64,000 nt of DNA from Kitasatospora phosalacinea (GCF_000716545.1 NZ_JNWZ01000066.1:3838-67837); one strand, 5' to 3'; shown: positions 8,390 to 16,962, counted from the first letter of the stretch. The notes: generated from the letters alone by a model not told the origin. Program-made: numbers and translations.

Positions 8390-9988
8390 TCAGGCCCCTG
8401 CGCGGGTCAGGGCGTGGAAGTTGAAGTTGGAGGAGTAGTCCTGGTTGCAGGCCACGCCCTTCACGGTCTTCGGCACGACCAGCGGGTTCGTCACGTCGTA
8501 GAGGAAGAAGCCGGGCGCCTGGTCGTACAGGCGGTTCAGCGCCTGGCCGTACTCGCTCACGGCCTTGGCGTTGTCGGTCGCGGTGTGGGTCCCGGCGTCG
8601 TCGAGCAACTGGTCGTAGGTGCTGTCCTTCCAGTAGCTGAGGTTGAAGGACGGCTTGTCGCTGGAGTGGAACAGCGAGTAGAGGTTGTCCGAGCCGGCGT
8701 CGGAGTAGGTCGGCCAGTACAGCAGCAGGAAGATGTCCTGCGCGGACTTCGGGTCGGCCTTCGCGCGGTCCCACTGCTGGTTGAACAGCAGCGCCTGGAC
8801 GTCGGCGGTGACGCCGATCTTGGCGAAGGCGTCCTTGATCAGCGGCGCGAAGCGGGCCTGGGCCTGGTTCTCCGCGGCGTAGGTCACGCTCAGCGTGAGG
8901 CCCCCGCCGTCGGGGTAGCCGGCCGCCGCGAGCAGCTCCTTGGCCTTGGCCAGGTCCTGGTGGTACTGCGGGGTGCTGTCCGAGTACGGGAAGATGCCCT
9001 GCGGGACGGGGCCGCGGGACTGGGTGCCGAAGCCGTGGGCGCCGACGGTGATGATGTCCTGGTACGGGATGGCGTACGACAGTGCCTGCCGGACCCGGAC
9101 GTCGTCCAGGGGCTTGCGGGTGGTGTTGAAGAAGCCGACGTAGTCCGAGGCGGTCTTGCAGTTGGTGACGGTGAAGCGCTCGTCGTTCTTGAACTGGTCG
9201 ATGTTCTCCAGCGGCAGGCTGGTGGCCAGGTCCGCCTGACCGCTGGTGAGCATCTGCTGCTGCACCACGGATTCCGGGGTGATGGTGTTGACGACGGTGG
9301 TGTAGGAGTCCTTCTTCCAGCCGTCCCAGTAGCTCGCGTAGTTCTTGAGCACGACGCGCTGGCCCGAGGTGTACTCCCCGACCGTGTAGGGGCCGGTGCC
9401 GCCGTCCTTGCCGGAGTCGAAGTACTTCGGGTCGGCCTCGGCGGCGGCCAGCGCCTTCGGGCTGACGATCCACGCCCCGTACATGCTGGAGGCGATCAGG
9501 TCCATCGGCGCGGCCTGGCCGAGCTTCATCACGACGGTGTGCTCGTCGGGCGTCTCGACGCTCTTCAGCGGCGCCCAGATGAAGCTCGCGCCGCCGTGGT
9601 CCGCGGCGGCCTCGACGGACGCCTTGACCGCGGCCGCGGTCAGCGGCTCGCCGTCGTGGAAGGTGACGCCGGTGCGCAGGTGGAAGGTCCAGGTCAGCTT
9701 GTCGGGGCTCGCCTCCCACGAGGTGGCGAGCGCCGGCCGGTAGGGCTGGTCGGAGCCGGCGGGGTTCTTCCACAGCAGCGGCTCGTAGACGTTGGCGAGG
9801 TAGAAGACCTCGGTGGAGAACGACTTCACCGGGTCCCAGGTGGTGACGTCGGCGGTGGTCGCGACCTTCAGGACGGCCGCCGAGGCGGACTTCGATCCTG
9901 CGGAGCTGCTGCAGGCCGAGGCGGACAGGGCCAGGGTCAGGGTCAGGGTCAGGGCGCAGGTCGAGGCTCTGGCACGGCGCAGGGACAA
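8390..9988 (-). CDS. Family-5 extracellular solute-binding lipoprotein
   Basis: A 532-residue SBP_bac_5 lipoprotein with a basic start, a Leu/Thr-rich hydrophobic stretch and the lipobox LSASAC, so it is anchored outside the membrane. A TTG at 9988 is proposed as start because GAGGAG lies 6 nt upstream. An earlier ATG (10075) falls between the -35 and -10 of the predicted promoter, so it could not be translated from that transcript. It is the first gene of the operon 9988-3601. Family-5 proteins bind peptides, nickel, opines or oligosaccharides. The linked amidohydrolases and secreted serine hydrolase favour an amide or peptide-like ligand, which is an inference. Confidence 0.88.
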   Translation of the reverse strand: MSLRRARASTCALTLTLTLALSASACSSSAGSKSASAAVLKVATTADVTTWDPVKSFSTEVFYLANVYEPLLWKNPAGSDQPYRPALATSWEASPDKLTWTFHLRTGVTFHDGEPLTAAAVKASVEAAADHGGASFIWAPLKSVETPDEHTVVMKLGQAAPMDLIASSMYGAWIVSPKALAAAEADPKYFDSGKDGGTGPYTVGEYTSGQRVVLKNYASYWDGWKKDSYTTVVNTITPESVVQQQMLTSGQADLATSLPLENIDQFKNDERFTVTNCKTASDYVGFFNTTRKPLDDVRVRQALSYAIPYQDIITVGAHGFGTQSRGPVPQGIFPYSDSTPQYHQDLAKAKELLAAAGYPDGGGLTLSVTYAAENQAQARFAPLIKDAFAKIGVTADVQALLFNQQWDRAKADPKSAQDIFLLLYWPTYSDAGSDNLYSLFHSSDKPSFNLSYWKDSTYDQLLDDAGTHTATDNAKAVSEYGQALNRLYDQAPGFFLYDVTNPLVVPKTVKGVACNQDYSSNFNFHALTRAGA

Positions 9989-10054
9989 ATCGGGCTCCTC
10001 GAAATCCAGCCGCTTGCGGCCGGTGCCGCCGCGCTGCTGTGGGGGTTGCGCTGA

Positions 10055-10084
10055 ATCCTGCTGGCCACTCACCATGTCGTCCAA
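10055..10084 (-). promoter_or_regulatory. Predicted promoter of the importer/amidohydrolase operon
   Basis: Minus-strand TTGGAC (10079-10084), an 18-bp spacer and CAGGAT (10055-10060) give a start site near 10048 and a leader of about 60 nt to the TTG at 9988. Both hexamers and the spacer are conserved in the mirror copy at 10325-10354. Confidence 0.6.
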
Positions 10085-10105
10085 TGCCTGTTCGTGCTGC
10101 GTTCC

Positions 10106-10120
10106 ATGCCTTTGAGGCAT
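10106..10120. promoter_or_regulatory. LysR-type operator, copy 2
   Basis: ATGCCTTTGAGGCAT has perfect 6-bp arms and a T-N11-A core. It lies 21 bp from the -35 box of the importer promoter and centres near -65. Confidence 0.65.
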
Positions 10121-10287
10121 CGCCGGGATCAGGCACCGGACATGGCTCTGGACGCTGTTCGTCGGCCCAGCCGTCGCGAGGTCCGCAGATGAGGTCGGGC
10201 CGGGGATGCGGGCCGCCCACCGGCCGATCGTCGTGGAGCCGCGGTCGTGGACGGCGTTGACGTAGCGCTGCTGCCTGACCTGCACCT

Positions 10288-10302
10288 ATGCCTCCAAGGC
10301 AG
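10288..10302. promoter_or_regulatory. LysR-type operator, copy 3
   Basis: ATGCCTCCAAGGCAG has 11 of 12 arm positions conserved and keeps T-N11-A. It lies 22 bp from the -35 of the plus-strand promoter and centres near -66. The single mismatch suggests weaker binding. Confidence 0.6.
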
Positions 10303-10324
10303 GCTCCGGTGCACACTTTTGGCA

Positions 10325-10354
10325 TTGGACGGCACGGTGAGCGGCCAGCAAAAT
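10325..10354 (+). promoter_or_regulatory. Predicted promoter of the secreted serine hydrolase
   Basis: TTGGAC (10325-10330), an 18-bp spacer and CAAAAT (10349-10354) form the mirror copy of the importer promoter. The start would be near 10361, leaving a leader of about 370 nt before the ATG at 10731. A second, nearer promoter is possible but not obvious. Confidence 0.5.
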
Positions 10355-10730
10355 ACCCGCAACCCCCACAGCAGCGCCGCGGCCCCCGCCGACGAGCGGC
10401 CTGCACACCCTCCTGGAGCCCTCCATGTCCCCGTGCTCCGCTCCGCCCCGCCCCGCGACGTTTCCCAGCCCTTCGGATTGACCCCGTTGGCTGCTGCCTC
10501 GGTCCGCACCGGGCGAAAGCGCCAGCGCGACGTAGCACGCCCGTCCCCGCCCCACCCTTCCAGGCCGTCCGGGCGGCGACGTCGTGCGCGGCCTCGGCCC
10601 GCCCGGGCGGCCCAACGGAACGACCGAGGCGTGCAAGAGCGACGAGGCCGCCACCCCACCATCACCACTCCGCACCCGGGTGCCCCCTCTGTTCGCACCC
10701 GACTCCACAGCCCCCACCCAAGGAGGAACC

Positions 10731-13205
10731 ATGCACCGAAGATCAGCCGACCGCAGCCGCTGGCGCCGCTCGCTCCTGCTGCTCGGCGCGGGAGCGCTGG
10801 CGGCCACCGGCCTGATCGCCCCGCTGCCCGCGGCAGCGGCCACCGCCAACCCGGTACCCGGTGACCCGCTGACCGGGAACGGCGCCGTCACACGCACCCT
10901 GCTGCCCTACAGTCAGCTGACGACCCCCCGGAGCCCCGGTGCCCCGGTCGACGACGCCGCCTTCGCCCTGCCGTCCGCTGCCGCGCCGCCGCGGTTCACC
11001 TTCGAGGGAACCCTCACCCTCACCAACCCCGCCGGCAGCGGGGGGTTCAAGAGCATCAAGAGCTGTACCGGCTGCGGCAAGCACCTGCCGCCGATCAGCG
11101 TCGACCTCGTGCAGAACGGCAGCTACCTGATCCCGGCGGTCCAGGGCCTGACGGTCACCGGCGACACGCAGTCGGGCTCGACGTACAACCTCATCGTGGG
11201 GCCGGGACGCGCGTGGTCGGAGAACGGTGACACGGGCGCGGCCGGGACGTTCTCCCGGGCGTCCCTGCCGTTCGCGCTCGTCGACCGCAACCAGAACTGC
11301 GCCCACAACGGCGAGCTCAGCTTCCTGTACAACGCGACCTCGGTCTCGAACGTCGCCTACCAGGTGACGGCCGAGACGTGCGCGCTGCAGCAGTTCGACA
11401 TGTGGGGCCAGCTCGCCGCGACCTACACCGCGCACACGGTGGCCAACGACGTCGCGCTGGAGAACGCCCAGGCGGCGGAGGTCGGAAACCGCATGCCGAC
11501 CAAGCCGCTGTCCGCCCTCGCCACCGACTATCCGGCGGCGGGGCTCGACCTCGCCACCTTCGGCAGCGGCATCACGCCATCGGCGATGACGGCCTACGGA
11601 GTGGTCTACAACGGCGTGAACTACGTGGCGGACGGCGCGGCCGCGAACAAGGGCTGCCAGACCCGCTACGGCACCTACGCCTTCTGCAAGGACATGCGCC
11701 TGCCGTCCTACTCCACGGCCAAGTCGGCGTTCGCCGGACTGTCGATGGCCAGACTGGTGCAGGACTTCGGATCCGGTGTCCCGAACCTGAACCTCAAGGG
11801 CTACGTCCCCGAGATGGCGTCCAGCGGCAACTGGAACTCCGCGCCGGTCACGTTCGACAACGCCGCCGACATGGCCACCGGGAACTTCAACTCGGAGCTC
11901 TACGAGAGCGACGAGAACGGCGCCAACACGACCAACTTCCTCAGTGCCGAGCCCTACGGGAGCGCGACGACCGGGAAGATGGGCTACGCACTGGGTTACG
12001 CCCACCACACGGGCGAACAGGGCTACACCTGGGCCTACCACAGCGTCGACCACTTCCTGCTGGCCCAGGCCGAGACCGGGTACCTGCAGTCGCAGCGCGG
12101 ACCGAGCGCCGACCTCTTCAACCTCATGCGCGACGAGGTCTACACGCCTCTCCACCTCACCGCCGGCACCCTGACCACCGAGCGCACCGACAACGCCTCC
12201 GCAGCCGGAGCCTCCCCGACGACCGGCCGCCCGTTCGGCTCCCACGGACTCTTCTGGACGATCGACGACATCGCCAAGCTCGCGACCCTGTTCCAGAACA
12301 ACGGTGCTGTCGGCGGGACCCAGCTCGTGGACCGCGGACAGCTGCTCGCCGCCATGCAGCGCAGCAGCACCGACACCGGCGTCGCCGCCGTCAGCGCGGA
12401 CCAGAGCGGTCACGGTGACGGGACGGCCGCGTCCGGCGGCTACCGCTACAGCAACGGCCTGTGGGCTTACCCCACGACCGGCCAGGTTCCCGGCTGCGGA
12501 CTGCGCGTGCCGTTCATGTCGGGGTACGGAGGCATCACGATCGCGATGATGCCCAACGGCGCGACCTACTACTACGTCAGCGACAACAACGAGTTCGGCT
12601 GGTCCGCGACCATCGCCGAGCTCGACAAGCTCTCCCCGATGTGCGCGCCGACCACCACCACCGTCACCGCCTCACCCGCCACCGTCACCGTCACCGCGGG
12701 ACAGCCGGTGACGCTGACCGCGAACGTCGGCGCGGCCACCCGGTCGTGGGCCGCGACGGGAACCGTCCGGTTCCGGGACAACGGCGTCGACCTCGGGACC
12801 CCGGTGGCGCTCGGCTCCACCGGCACCGCCTCCTACACGACCACCTCCCTGGGCTCGGGCCCGCATTCCATCACCGCCGTCTACACCCCGGACCTGTCCA
12901 ACGACACCGGCACCGCCTCGTCCCCGTTCCGGACCACACTGACCAGCTCCTGCTCCAGCACCGCCACCACCTGCAAGGTGGTCGGCACCGCCGGTCTCAA
13001 GGTCGGCGACACGATCGGGATGGGCAGCGCCACGGCCACCGACGACACCCACGTGATCACCGCTCTCACCCCCACGTCGATCACCTGGGTCGGCGCCTAC
13101 CAGCAGGCCAGCCACAGCAGCGGCCAGCCCGTCTGGCTGCAGAACACCGCCGGCGGCGGCTTCGCCGGCAGCACCAGTCCCGGCGTGCGGGTGACCGTGT
13201 CCTGA
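10731..13205 (+). CDS. Secreted serine hydrolase, beta-lactamase (S12-like) family, with C-terminal Ig-like domain
   Basis: This 824-residue exported protein starts at an ATG with AAGGAGG 4 nt upstream. A signal peptide is clear (basic RRSADRSRWRR, hydrophobic core, AAAA cleavage region). A novel N-terminal domain follows to about residue 230. Then comes a serine-hydrolase core with SxxK in SYSTAKS and a late block GSHGLFWTIDDIAKL, as in class C/penicillin-binding and aminohexanoate-dimer hydrolase relatives. After about residue 640 there is an Ig-like repeat domain (TVTASPATVTVTAGQPVTL, TAVYTPDLS). It probably cleaves an amide or ester outside the cell. It shares a duplicated promoter module with the importer. 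A fossil of a paralogue lies at 2957-3070. The substrate is unknown. Confidence 0.85.
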   Translation: MHRRSADRSRWRRSLLLLGAGALAATGLIAPLPAAAATANPVPGDPLTGNGAVTRTLLPYSQLTTPRSPGAPVDDAAFALPSAAAPPRFTFEGTLTLTNPAGSGGFKSIKSCTGCGKHLPPISVDLVQNGSYLIPAVQGLTVTGDTQSGSTYNLIVGPGRAWSENGDTGAAGTFSRASLPFALVDRNQNCAHNGELSFLYNATSVSNVAYQVTAETCALQQFDMWGQLAATYTAHTVANDVALENAQAAEVGNRMPTKPLSALATDYPAAGLDLATFGSGITPSAMTAYGVVYNGVNYVADGAAANKGCQTRYGTYAFCKDMRLPSYSTAKSAFAGLSMARLVQDFGSGVPNLNLKGYVPEMASSGNWNSAPVTFDNAADMATGNFNSELYESDENGANTTNFLSAEPYGSATTGKMGYALGYAHHTGEQGYTWAYHSVDHFLLAQAETGYLQSQRGPSADLFNLMRDEVYTPLHLTAGTLTTERTDNASAAGASPTTGRPFGSHGLFWTIDDIAKLATLFQNNGAVGGTQLVDRGQLLAAMQRSSTDTGVAAVSADQSGHGDGTAASGGYRYSNGLWAYPTTGQVPGCGLRVPFMSGYGGITIAMMPNGATYYYVSDNNEFGWSATIAELDKLSPMCAPTTTTVTASPATVTVTAGQPVTLTANVGAATRSWAATGTVRFRDNGVDLGTPVALGSTGTASYTTTSLGSGPHSITAVYTPDLSNDTGTASSPFRTTLTSSCSSTATTCKVVGTAGLKVGDTIGMGSATATDDTHVITALTPTSITWVGAYQQASHSSGQPVWLQNTAGGGFAGSTSPGVRVTVS

Positions 13206-13241
13206 CCCGGGAAGCGCACCTCGCCCCCGGCTGCTGAGGCG

Positions 13242-13272
13242 TGGTCCCCGGTCGCCACGACCGGGGACCACC
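13242..13272. terminator. Strong bidirectional hairpin terminator
   Basis: GTGGTCCCCGGTCG (13242-13255) and its perfect complement (13259-13272) form a 14-bp stem with a 3-nt loop. It lies 37 nt after the secreted hydrolase and also downstream of the convergent XRE gene. Confidence 0.8.
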
Positions 13273-13460
13273 TCGGCGCACGCCGACGCTGTTCCGGTGC
13301 GGCCTCGGTCGGCCCGGGCGAACGAGGGTGGTTCGCCGGCTTGGCTCCAACAGTCCAGTGGCCGCGCTGGTGGGTCCTGCCCCGACAGACCACCGCCGCT
13401 CGGCAATCGTGGGTCCCGGACGGGCTCGTGCGCCGGGCTCGCGCCCTCCCCGCGGCCGGG

Positions 13461-14045
13461 TCAGAGTGCGGCTGCCGGCCCCGGCGGCAGGTGGACGGTC
13501 ATGACCAGTCGACAGGGTTCGGCGCCGGTGCCCCGGTAGGTGTGCGGGGCGTCGGCGTCGAAGGTGGCGGTCTGACCGGCTTCGATCGGGTGCTCCGTGC
13601 CGTCGAGGAGCAGGACCATGCTGCCGGCGGTGACGCTGATCGTCTCGACCACTCCGGCCTGGTGGGGGTGGCTGGGGTAGTCCTCGCCCGGCTGCAGCTG
13701 CCAGCGCCAGACCTCGACCGGGCAGGGGCCCGCGGTGGTGAGCATCAGTCTGGCCTCGCTGCCCAGCCTCCCGGTCCACAGGGGCGCCACGTCGTCGGCG
13801 GACACGACACGGACCCGCCCTTCGGACGGCCCCTGCATCAGGGCGGAGACCGAGATGCCGAGGGTGTCGGCGAGGCGGACCAGGGTGGCCAGGTTCGGGT
13901 TCCCCTGGGCCTTCTCCAGTCCGACCAGGGCACCCTTGCTCACCTGGGCGCGCCGCCCGAGCTCCTCCAGGGACAGGCCGGCCCGTGTGCGGGCCGCACG
14001 TACGTTCTGGGCCACCGTGCGCAGCGCCGCGTCCGCCTCGGTCAT
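13461..14045 (-). CDS. XRE-family regulator with C-terminal cupin
   Basis: This 194-residue regulator has an N-terminal helix-turn-helix at about residues 12-65 (RAGLSLEELGRRAQVSKGAL). A C-terminal cupin at about 110-190 includes the HPHQAGVVETISV and DADAPHTYRG motifs, which carry potential metal-binding His residues. This architecture is common in regulators that sense a small metabolite. It is divergent from the DMT transporter at 14161 with 115 bp between them, so it probably controls that exporter and itself. The effector is unknown. Confidence 0.9.
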   Translation of the reverse strand: MTEADAALRTVAQNVRAARTRAGLSLEELGRRAQVSKGALVGLEKAQGNPNLATLVRLADTLGISVSALMQGPSEGRVRVVSADDVAPLWTGRLGSEARLMLTTAGPCPVEVWRWQLQPGEDYPSHPHQAGVVETISVTAGSMVLLLDGTEHPIEAGQTATFDADAPHTYRGTGAEPCRLVMTVHLPPGPAAAL

Positions 14046-14069
14046 CCGGCCATCGTCCCTTCGAGGTCA

Positions 14070-14079
14070 TTCGATCGAA
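14070..14079. promoter_or_regulatory. Candidate operator between XRE-cupin and DMT genes
   Basis: A perfect 10-bp palindrome TTCGATCGAA lies in GGTCATTCGATCGAACC. A related GGTCATTCCATTGGTCGAAT follows about 20 bp later. Repeats of this kind in a short divergent region fit a XRE operator. Confidence 0.45.
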
Positions 14080-14160
14080 CCCGGCGGTCATTCCATTGGT
14101 CGAATCCGGTCGATCCGTTGTACCGTGGGGTCGTTCCAATGATAGCGAAGGACCCGTCCC

Positions 14161-14997
14161 GTGATTGCTCTGCTGCTCGCCCTCGGCAGCTCCCTCGCCT
14201 ACGGGTGCGCCGACTTCCTCGGCGGCCTGGGCGCCCGCAAGGCCCACGTGCTGCGCACCGTCATGATCGCGGCACCGGCCAGCCTCGCCGTGGAACTGCT
14301 GCTGTGGCCGGTGCTGGGAGCCTCCTTCAGCCCGGGGGCCGTCGGGTGGGGCGCCGCGTCGGGAGTCGCCTCGGCCGCCGCGTTCGCGCTGCTCTACCGC
14401 ACCCTGGCGATCGGGCCGATGAACGTGCTCTCGCCGGTGACGGCGCTGGTCTCCGCCGCGCTGCCGGTCGCGGTCGGGCTGCTGCAGGGCGAACACCTGG
14501 GCGTGGCGGGCCTGCTGGGCCTGCCGCTGGCCCTGGCCGCCGTCGTCCTCGTCAGCGCCGGGTCCGGCAGCGGTACCGCCCGCCCTTCCCGCACCGCGCT
14601 GCTGCTGGCGTTCGGCGCGGGCGCGGCCATCGCCCTGCAACTGGTCTTCCTGCACCAGGCCCCCTCCGATAGCGGGGTGGCCCCGCTGATCACGGGCCGG
14701 GCCGTCTCGTCCGCGGTGGTCCTGGCGGCCGCCGCACTGCTGCGCCGGAGCCTGGGGCCCGAGCGACCGGCCTACGCGGTCTCGGCCGTCGCGGGCGTGC
14801 TGGACTCGGTGGCGAACCTGCTCTTCCTGCTCGCGGCCCGCAGCGGGGACCTCACCGTCGTCGCCGTGATCACCGCGCTCTACCCGGCCGGTACGGTCCT
14901 GCTCGCCCGCGCGGTGCTCGGCGAACGCGTCCACCGCGGCCAGCTCGCCGGGCTCGGCGTGGCGGCCGCCGCCGTGAGCCTCCTCGCCCTGGCCTGA
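14161..14997 (+). CDS. EamA/DMT-family membrane transporter
   Basis: This 278-residue protein has about ten hydrophobic spans in two repeats of five, the drug/metabolite transporter pattern. The second EamA block is visible near the end (AVITALYPAGTVLLARAVLGERV). It starts at a GTG with GAAGGA about 9 nt upstream. Relatives export amino acids, metabolites or drugs. The divergent XRE-cupin gene is the likely regulator. The next gene starts 44 nt downstream, so the two may be co-transcribed. Confidence 0.9.
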   Translation: MIALLLALGSSLAYGCADFLGGLGARKAHVLRTVMIAAPASLAVELLLWPVLGASFSPGAVGWGAASGVASAAAFALLYRTLAIGPMNVLSPVTALVSAALPVAVGLLQGEHLGVAGLLGLPLALAAVVLVSAGSGSGTARPSRTALLLAFGAGAAIALQLVFLHQAPSDSGVAPLITGRAVSSAVVLAAAALLRRSLGPERPAYAVSAVAGVLDSVANLLFLLAARSGDLTVVAVITALYPAGTVLLARAVLGERVHRGQLAGLGVAAAAVSLLALA

Positions 14998-15041
14998 CCG
15001 CCCGCACCCCGACCCGCGTGAACCCACCGAAGGAGGACAGC

Positions 15042-15701
15042 GTGTTCGTGCACCCCTGGGACGCGGCCCTGGACGAGGCCGAGTGGCGGGCCTGGATCGC
15101 CGACGGTCACGACTTCGGCCAGCTGTGCGTCAACGGCTCCCCCGGCCACCCGCCCACCGTCGTCCCCACCCACTTCGCCGTGGACGGCGACCACCTGCTG
15201 GTCCACCTCGCCCGCCCCAACCCGGCCTGCGAAGCGATCGAACGGGACCCGCACGTCGTCCTCGCCGTCGTCGGCGACCACGCTTTCGTCCCCGGACCGT
15301 GGCGCGCCGGGCCGGACACCCCGCCCCGCGACGGCGTCCCCACCAGCTACTACGCGGCCGTCCAGTTCACCTGCCGCGCCCGCCTCGTCGACGACCCCGA
15401 GGGCAAGGCCGAACTGCTGCGCCGCCAGCTCGACCACTTCCAGCCCGACGGCGACCACGCCCCCGTGGCCGTGGGCCTGCCCCCGTACGGCCGCATGCTG
15501 TCCGGCATCCGCGGCCTGCGCCTCGAAGTCGTCGACGTCCGGGCGAAGTTCAAGTACGACGACGAAGAACCGGTCGCCCTCCGCAGCGCCGCGGCCGGTC
15601 GTCTGACGGCCCGCGGCCAGGGCCTCGACCTGGCCGCCGCCGACCAGCAACTGCGCCGGCTGGACCGCATCGGCACCTGGCGGCCCCGACCCGCTCCCTG
15701 A
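15042..15701 (+). CDS. PaiB-like FMN-binding split-barrel protein
   Basis: This 219-residue protein is of the FMN-binding negative regulator (PaiB/FMN_bind_2) family. Recognisable parts are PPTVVPTHFAVDGDHLLVHLARPNP, the YYAAVQFTCRARLVDD strand region and the C-terminal IRGLRLEVVDVRAKFKYDDE. The GTG at 15042 is chosen because AGGAGG (15031-15036) precedes it by 5 nt; an upstream GTG at 15018 lacks a site. Relatives act as regulators or bind flavin; catalytic activity is uncertain. It follows the DMT transporter closely. Confidence 0.85.
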   Translation: MFVHPWDAALDEAEWRAWIADGHDFGQLCVNGSPGHPPTVVPTHFAVDGDHLLVHLARPNPACEAIERDPHVVLAVVGDHAFVPGPWRAGPDTPPRDGVPTSYYAAVQFTCRARLVDDPEGKAELLRRQLDHFQPDGDHAPVAVGLPPYGRMLSGIRGLRLEVVDVRAKFKYDDEEPVALRSAAAGRLTARGQGLDLAAADQQLRRLDRIGTWRPRPAP

Positions 15702-15787
15702 ACCCGAGGGGACGGAAGCCCTTGCCCGCGACCGCCTTCCGCCTCGTCCCTGCGCCGACGGATCGGGGCGGCCGCCGCCGGGTGATG

Positions 15788-16657
15788 TCACTGCTCGGAC
15801 GGCGCCGGCCCCGTGGTGCCGCGCTGCACGAAGTGCGCCGTGGGCGACCAGCGTTCGGGGACGGAACGCCCCGCGATCCGTTCCAGGGCCGCTTCGGCGA
15901 CCATCGCGCCGAAGCGGTGCACGTCGACGGTCATGGTGGTCAGCGGCGGGGCGGTCAGCCGGCACAGCGTGGAGTCGTCCCAGGCGATCAGGGACAGGTC
16001 GGCGGGGGCCTCCAGGCCGAGGTCCTTGGCCGCGGCCAGGCCCGCGACCGCCATCACGTCGTTGTCGTAGAGGACGGCCGTGGGGCGGGGGGTGCGGGCG
16101 AGCAGTTCGGTGGTCAGCCGCGCACCGGACTCGGCCGTGTAGTCGCCCTCGACGGTCACGGACTCGATGCCCGCCTCCCGGCACGCCTCCTGCTGGGCGA
16201 GGGAGCGGGCCTGGGTGTGCAGCAGGGACAGCGGGCCCGAGACCCGGGCGATGCAGCGGTGGCCCAGCTCGGCGAGCCGGGCGACGGCCTCGCGCACCGG
16301 GCCGCCGTCGTCGGTGCGGACGGCCGGCCGGGAGAGGTCCTCCGGCCAGGTGCCGACCAGGATCGCCGGCAGCCCCAACTCGTCCAGGGCGGCGGGGCGT
16401 TGGTCGCCCTCGGTGAGGTTGACCACGGCCACGGCGTCGACCAGGTCGCCCTTGGCCCACCGCTGGTAGGCGGCCATCTCCTCGTCCCGGGTGGGGACCA
16501 CGTGCAGGAGCACCGACATGTCGTGCGTCACCAGGCGCGCCTCCATGCCGGCGATGAACTCCATGAAGAACGGCTCCGTGCCGAACAGCCGGGTCGAGCG
16601 CGCGAGGACCAGTCCCAGGGCGCCCGGCTGCGTGCGGTCGCGGTGGGCGAAGGTCAT
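15788..16657 (-). CDS. LacI/GalR-type sugar-binding domain protein without the DNA-binding head
   Basis: This 289-residue protein matches the LacI/GalR effector domain (GALGLVLARSTRLFGTEPFF at the start, VLYDNDVMAVAGLAAAKDLGL, LSLIAWDDSTLCRLTAPPLTTM). It starts where the hinge normally ends. LacI proteins have about 60 further N-terminal residues with a helix-turn-helix, which is absent here. No in-frame start exists upstream, and the ATG at 16657 has its own GGAG five nt before it. It may be a relic, or a cytosolic sensor acting on another regulator. It is divergent from the alpha-galactosidase at 17029. Confidence 0.8.
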   Translation of the reverse strand: MTFAHRDRTQPGALGLVLARSTRLFGTEPFFMEFIAGMEARLVTHDMSVLLHVVPTRDEEMAAYQRWAKGDLVDAVAVVNLTEGDQRPAALDELGLPAILVGTWPEDLSRPAVRTDDGGPVREAVARLAELGHRCIARVSGPLSLLHTQARSLAQQEACREAGIESVTVEGDYTAESGARLTTELLARTPRPTAVLYDNDVMAVAGLAAAKDLGLEAPADLSLIAWDDSTLCRLTAPPLTTMTVDVHRFGAMVAEAALERIAGRSVPERWSPTAHFVQRGTTGPAPSEQ

Positions 16658-16962
16658 CCCGTCTCCAGGGTCGTGAGGTGGGCGCGGTGCACGGGCAGGG
16701 GCGGGAGGGCGGCCCGGGCGGAGGAGCGGACGGGCTCCCCTCGGCCGCGGCCGGTGCGGGTCCTCGTCCGGGGCCAGACTTTAGCACCGGGGGCGCCGCC
16801 CTCCCGGCACGATCGGCGCTCGGCCGCGGCGGCGCCGACCGGCGGCGCGTGGAACCGTGGACCGCCGACCGGGCTTCTTCGTACCATCCCACTCCCCTTG
16901 GTTCAGAGCCCGTCATCACCGGCCCTGGCGTCTTTCCTGCAGGGCGGATAGGCTTTCGATCA

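Larger units (their letters stand above)
10031..10377. repeat. Head-to-head duplicated 90-bp promoter module
   Basis: Bases 10120 down to 10031 (minus) and 10288 to 10377 (plus) are two diverged copies of one 90-nt module. Each contains, in order, a LysR-type palindrome, GGCATTGGACG, GGTGAG-N-GGCCAGCA, and CGCAACCCCCACAGCAGCGC. One copy faces the importer operon and the other the secreted hydrolase. The rest of the 742-bp gap (9989-10730) holds the two leaders and no convincing gene. Confidence 0.8.

Noticed and set aside
7371..10538. Single minus-strand frame of 1055 codons covering permease and upstream region
   Set aside because: Only the last 338 codons are a real permease; the rest is an open shadow of the binding-protein gene in another frame.
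16654..16887. Small frame upstream of the headless LacI protein as a possible missing helix-turn-helix
   Set aside because: It is in another frame, Pro/Arg-rich, and shows no helix-turn-helix pattern.
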